From assembly GCA_009617715.1 (NCBI GenBank), contig VTFK01000070.1:1-64000 (forward strand): a stretch of DNA of 64,000 nucleotides. The letters are read 5' to 3'. Within the stretch, counting starts at the first letter, position 1. Every line of letters begins with the position of its first letter. Position numbers and translations under genes: made by a program. The stretch comes from Plectrocnemia conspersa. Lineage: Eukaryota; Arthropoda; Insecta; Trichoptera; Polycentropodidae. Below are positions 61,001 to 64,000 of the stretch, piece after piece. Under the pieces are notes generated by a model. It was not told the DNA's origin. It saw only the letters and a list, made by a program, of their open reading frames with translations, and did not search any database.

Positions 61001-62843
61001 TAAAAAAAACTGCTAACGTTAATTATAATATTAGATATTATTACCATAGTTTAATTATTATTTATTAAAGATTTTATTAAAGAAAATATAGGTTTATGTG
61101 TGCATATTAACATATTAATTTTTAAAACACAATATTATTATCATGCATCATAATTGCCTTTAGAAAATTATAAAGTCCTATATTATAAAACACAACAATC
61201 CAGTATCAGTTTATATAATATATTGAAACAAGATTATTATTTTTAAATTAAATTAATAATTTGATATATTATATATGATCAAGAAAATATATTTTTCATA
61301 TTATAAGAATAAAAAGAATACTACTAATATTTAATTTATATAACCCCCCTTAGGGCTTTCAACGGATACAATACATAATGACTTTTCCCCGTGGAAGAGT
61401 AGATGATGATTTTTGTACTTAAATCCTCCCGTAATGAACGAGTAGCTACGCATTGTCGTTTTAAAGATCAGGCAACGGAAAATTACAACTGTCTGAACAA
61501 TGTCATGCTGATTAAAAGTCGTTGCTGATTGTTATATTCAGTATCAAGGGTGTAATCATGATTGAATGGATGTCTGCGGTTCAAACTAGAGCTTTCATAA
61601 CCGGATAATATTTTAAATGCTAATATTTCGATATTTTTTTATAAATATAAAATAGAAAGTACTAATATTATGGAAAAACAAATACATTATTGAATCCATT
61701 AAAATGGTAAAACATACTAAATTAATATTTCAGTGTTATTTTGGGGCGTCTTTATTTCGATTTATAACGATAAATATTAAAAGTAGAACAAAAATTAACT
61801 TCTTTTTAATAAGTTAAAAAAAAAGATAAATGGGCTTTATCTACATCCCACCTACTGATAATAAAGATTTGCTGACTCGGAAAAGTCAATAACAAACGTT
61901 ATATCTTTAAATAATGTTATCTGAATGTCGAAAGAATTCTAAGAATAAAACACAATATGTACTACAAACTAGCCATCTGGAAATCATATATCAGGTCGAT
62001 TTAAAATCAAACATATACAACTATAAGTAAGGAATTTAATAATAAAATAAAATCATACAAATATTTATACAATTATTAAAAAAAAGTAGAATGAGAATTC
62101 ATTATTTTTGAGTGAAATAAAAATTGCTGTTAAAATTTACAAGCTGTTTTGCCTCAAAACTATTCCTTCTACATACAAACCTAAATCTGAAGACGTTAGG
62201 GAATATATAATATCAATACAAAATTAGATATACAAAACTTTGAACATCTCATTCTATTTAAAATAAATATTATTTATTTAAAATAAATTATCTAAAAAAT
62301 GTCATCTTTATTTTATTTACTTTACTTTCAACATCCTTTATAACTACTAAAAAACCGGTATTATGGTATTAAAAATATGCTTTTTAATTGAAGCCCTATT
62401 TGTATAATATTTTTTTTAAATCATCTTGTTACTCGTATGTATTATAAATTAACATAAATATTTGTATGTCAATTTGTTTATATTAATTCCTATATTACTC
62501 ATTTGTTTATATTATATATATTTAAAATATATATCAATCCTGAATATATTTTATGTATATAATATAATGTATTTTAAAATATAAAACTTAATAAATTATA
62601 TACCTCTAAAACGTTTGTATTTATTTTCATTTAGATAGCAACTATGTAATTTAAATGCTTAATTCAATAATCGTGTATAGCAAAATTATATATATTTCTG
62701 TCACTACGTAACAAACTATGTATACAACTGAAATAATAATAAAAATTGCTACTAACCACGCTGAATCCCACTTCATAGTTGGTTCCCTTTGCATAAATGA
62801 CTGGAATGCTTTGCCTGCGATCATTGGTCTGTCCTTTTGACAT
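49089..62843 (-). CDS. tan: Tan: beta-alanyl-dopamine / carcinine hydrolase
   Basis: Cysteine N-terminal hydrolase (peptidase C45 family) that splits N-beta-alanyldopamine in cuticle tanning and carcinine in histamine recycling in photoreceptors. Exons in order: 62843-62757, 59319-59125, 56300-56196, 53199-53098, 51216-51084, 51009-50769, 49472-49267 and 49195-49089. All have GT/AG borders and join in phase to 391 aa (Drosophila Tan is about 387). Landmarks: GTNYEVGFSVGRSF near the start (residues 20-33); DGAGVPFHK then LFLLQMDEIT (86-104); the autocleavage junction PPIG|CSSV with nucleophile Cys119; GHTEDA (133-138); LCYAGQLPGYTMGYNHHGLV (172-191); FLTRALL; GAADGCSVNMTF; and VKTIAAG..FDL near the C-terminus. 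By homology the precursor self-cleaves before Cys119 into two subunits. Introns 5 and 7 are 74 and 71 bp; the others run from about 1.3 to 3.4 kb and carry repeats. No frame damage. Confidence 0.96.
49620..49990 (+). pseudogene. non-LTR reverse transcriptase fragment in tan intron 6
   Basis: The plus-strand frame (antisense to tan) reads ISANLLKLLDEEGITLLKII, NQKYETGKVPHEWLQSTFVP and LPKKNKPTSCDDYKLIS, the fingers region of RTE/R1-like reverse transcriptases. It then stops and jumps to an LYNVWMRNVK-like piece, as if the catalytic part were deleted. Probably the same family as 10600-11135. Tolerated because it is intronic. Confidence 0.75.
50500..50580. repeat. possible decayed element end in tan intron 6
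   Basis: The GC-rich string gcggctcgtctttaggggta and accgggcccc, in AT-rich intron, resembles the termini of some hAT-type MITEs. No partner end or duplication was found. Confidence 0.25.
51405..51695 (+). repeat. tRNA-derived SINE-like repeat, copy 2, in tan intron 4
   Basis: Aligns with 27895-28215 along nearly its whole length (cgaatcccatat; attatataattataatt; acatattaggt; gttatttcagc). The B-box-like taggtacgaatccc is present and the A box is more decayed. Orientation is opposite to tan. Confidence 0.6.
51696..53097. other. rest of tan intron 4
   Basis: AT-rich. No other feature could be supported. Confidence 0.4.
53632..53754. repeat. small inverted-repeat element in tan intron 3
   Basis: The ends atccactatat and atatagtggat are perfect 11-bp inverted repeats 123 bp apart. 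A further related copy (atattgtgga) lies inside. A target duplication is not obvious. Possibly a short MITE. Confidence 0.4.
53755..56195. other. rest of tan intron 3
   Basis: 55080-55640 is GC-richer, with the inverted words ctgtgatcca/tggatcacag at 55255-55290 and no supportable frame. It may be part of an LTR or other repeat, but no ends could be fixed. The rest is AT-rich. Confidence 0.35.
56851..56924. repeat. degenerate 14-15-bp tandem repeat in tan intron 2
   Basis: About five units of the form GCGC(T/C)(G/A)TTTTGT(T/C)N lie head to tail: ggtgccattcttactc, gcgctgtttatatg, gcgctgttttgtta, gcgctattttgtctc, gtgccgttttgtcgg. GC-rich against an AT-rich intron. Confidence 0.6.
58535..58602. 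repeat. decayed hAT-type terminus in tan intron 2
   Basis: Read on the minus strand, it begins caggggtggacaaatctttt followed by ggctactgggtcacattgag, a widespread hAT-type end (CAGGGGTGGRCAAACTTTT). The matching opposite end and 8-bp duplication were not found. Confidence 0.5.
59028..59149 (-). repeat. 62-bp tandem duplication across the tan exon 2 donor
   Basis: The end of exon 2 and its intron start (about 59090-59149) are repeated once, 62 bp further into the intron (about 59028-59087). Both contain aaatgttttgaggtag, then taaagaaaatta, then cttatggaacgg. In the true donor the minus strand reads AAG|GTAAT (59127-59121). In the copy it reads AAG|ATAAT, so the GT is lost. Confidence 0.9.
60203..60350 (+). 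repeat. tRNA-derived SINE-like sequence in tan intron 1
   Basis: The segment atagcagtccgttacgtctc followed by agactggtaacccagaggtt and gcgggttcgaactacgg has A-box-like and near-perfect B-box (GGTTCGAA) promoters in tRNA order. It does not fold as a clean cloverleaf (the acceptor stem is missing) and continues into about 80 bp of unrelated body (accggaccagctccaaag). I call a SINE rather than a tRNA gene. It is unlike the SINE pair at 27.9 and 51.4 kb. Confidence 0.55.
60351..62756. other. rest of tan intron 1
   Basis: AT-rich. 61350-61600 is GC-richer and unassigned. Nothing else could be supported. Confidence 0.35.
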
Positions 62844-63060
62844 TTTTGATCAATGTCTATTATATTTGAGAGATTTAGAGAAGAAAAAGCGTGCTAAACG
62901 AACGACTTGTTGACGTTGACTGGCCGCCGACTGGTAATCACCGGCGAAATTATCAGAATCGAAGCAATTCCATTCTCAAGGCAGTTTTTCTACTTCTATG
63001 TGTTGTGGGGCTTCTTCCTCTGGAAAAAGCTTTATATAAGTGTTTCTCAAACTTTTTTGT
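62844..63060 (-). promoter_or_regulatory. presumed tan promoter and 5' untranslated region
   Basis: GC-richer than the surroundings. The minus strand has TATATAAA at 63038-63031, about 190 nt before the ATG, and initiator-like CCAGTC words at about 62917-62935. The TATA lies next to gtgtttctcaaacttttttg, which resembles a hAT-type terminus, so it may be a repeat rather than a true promoter element. The plus-strand 109-codon ORF here (62907-63236) is not supported. Confidence 0.35.
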
Positions 63061-64000
63061 ATAAATTTATGGACAGAGCCGCAGCTCTCACAAAAAAATG
63101 TGTATATAAATTATCACATATACAGAGAAATAAGATTAACGTCTCGGAACATATGTGCTATTGGTTGATACACACAAGATCCTTGACCAATCTAAGAGAT
63201 TTTGCTTGGAACTGGAATCTCTGTTTTAGCTATTAAATATCTTAATTAATAAAAATTCTAGCTGTTTTAACATGTGCCTTTGTTTCGGGTTGCATAAATT
63301 TGTAGTATAACTACCTGCTATCCAAGAATTGTATATTATATACGCGGTTTTGAGTTGCATTTATAAGCGAAAAATGAAAAAGCGAAAATGGTTCAAATGA
63401 TTTTTTTTGCAGCATATGTAATTGTGAATAAAGTAAAATATAACAATTCTCACCAAACTTAAGCTAATCTCTTTTTATAAAAGTTTAGCTGTTTAGCAGA
63501 ATGTCAATCTGGATACATTATTTGTAACCCTTTTTTAATTCGAGTTAATTGGGCTGTAAAGGAGGTAAAACGTCGACAATATATATATTTTAGCCAGGGT
63601 GCTAAAACTGTAAACAAATTTTTTTTAAATACTGATATTTATATTCATAAACTTGATGCAGTTTCCTTAATAAAGAGTTTCCTCAAATTTTGCTATAACT
63701 CGGCAATTAATTTTAGGTTTAAAATAGATTATGCAACAATAGTATGTATAATCCATATGAATATCATCAGTGAAATTGTTTACTTAATAACAATAGCAAA
63801 TTAGTTACTAATTATACAAAATTAATTTTGTAACAATTATAGATAGTTTCATATAATCGGTGTGATCATTAAACAGTTTAGATAAACTGTTTTGAACTAT
63901 GAGCAAATATATGTTTTGTTATATTAGAAAATAACGTATCTAGTTATTGTGATATTACTATAGTTAAATTTTATATTATTTTTGTTTTATGTAATAGTTT
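63061..64000. other. tan upstream flank, no gene
   Basis: AT-rich beyond 63240. No gene, RNA or element with defined ends seen. Confidence 0.4.

Noticed and set aside
62907..63236. 109-codon plus-strand ORF upstream of tan
   Set aside because: It overlaps the tan promoter and a repeat-like end, has mixed low-quality composition, and has no recognisable domain.

Overview
This is an AT-rich eukaryotic window, and almost certainly an insect one. The best-supported gene is tan, an N-beta-alanyldopamine/carcinine hydrolase typical of insects and other arthropods. The other genes have spliceosomal introns of 60 bp to several kb, and the rest is decayed DNA transposons and non-LTR retrotransposon pieces. 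The Cys-for-Sec form of selenoprotein K fits an insect lineage that has lost Sec decoding (known in beetles, moths and Hymenoptera), but the order cannot be fixed from this alone. No prokaryotic features, CRISPR arrays or rRNA were seen. No intact tRNA was seen either. Three complete genes were rebuilt exon by exon: (1) the TFIIA small subunit, + strand, 37341-38027, 4 exons, 110 aa; (2) a selenoprotein K homologue, + strand, 43572-46404, 4 exons, 96 aa, with a 19-nt first exon separated by a 2.4-kb intron; (3) tan, - strand, 62843 to 49089, 8 exons, 391 aa. In all three every exon junction keeps the frame and has GT/AG borders. Less certain coding material: a GC-rich coding exon at 16450-16703 (-) that joins in phase to a terminal exon at 257-446 (-), giving an unrecognised 147-aa protein; a 79-aa ORF at 48170-48409 (-) with a poly(A) signal and a possible frameshift; and a 23-codon internal-exon-like segment at 30067-30135 (+). 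Layout: 1-16.7 kb is the possible 16-kb intron of the unrecognised gene, full of decayed repeats (a hAT MITE with an 8-bp target duplication at 6007-6264, mariner and retrotransposon scraps, tandem repeats). 16.7-37 kb is gene-poor, with several Tigger/pogo copies (24.7, 26.7, 32.3 and 36.7 kb), a SINE and a broken mariner. 37-39 kb holds TFIIA-S followed by two TTAA-flanked elements that share a TTAA. 40-48 kb holds three related Harbinger-like MITEs, selenoprotein K and retrotransposon remnants. 49-63 kb is tan, with repeats in nearly every long intron. I see no new multi-gene system. The most distinctive local signals are a 62-bp tandem duplication across a tan splice donor with the second donor broken, the back-to-back TTAA elements, a pair of 18-bp palindromes, and the two unrecognised coding candidates.
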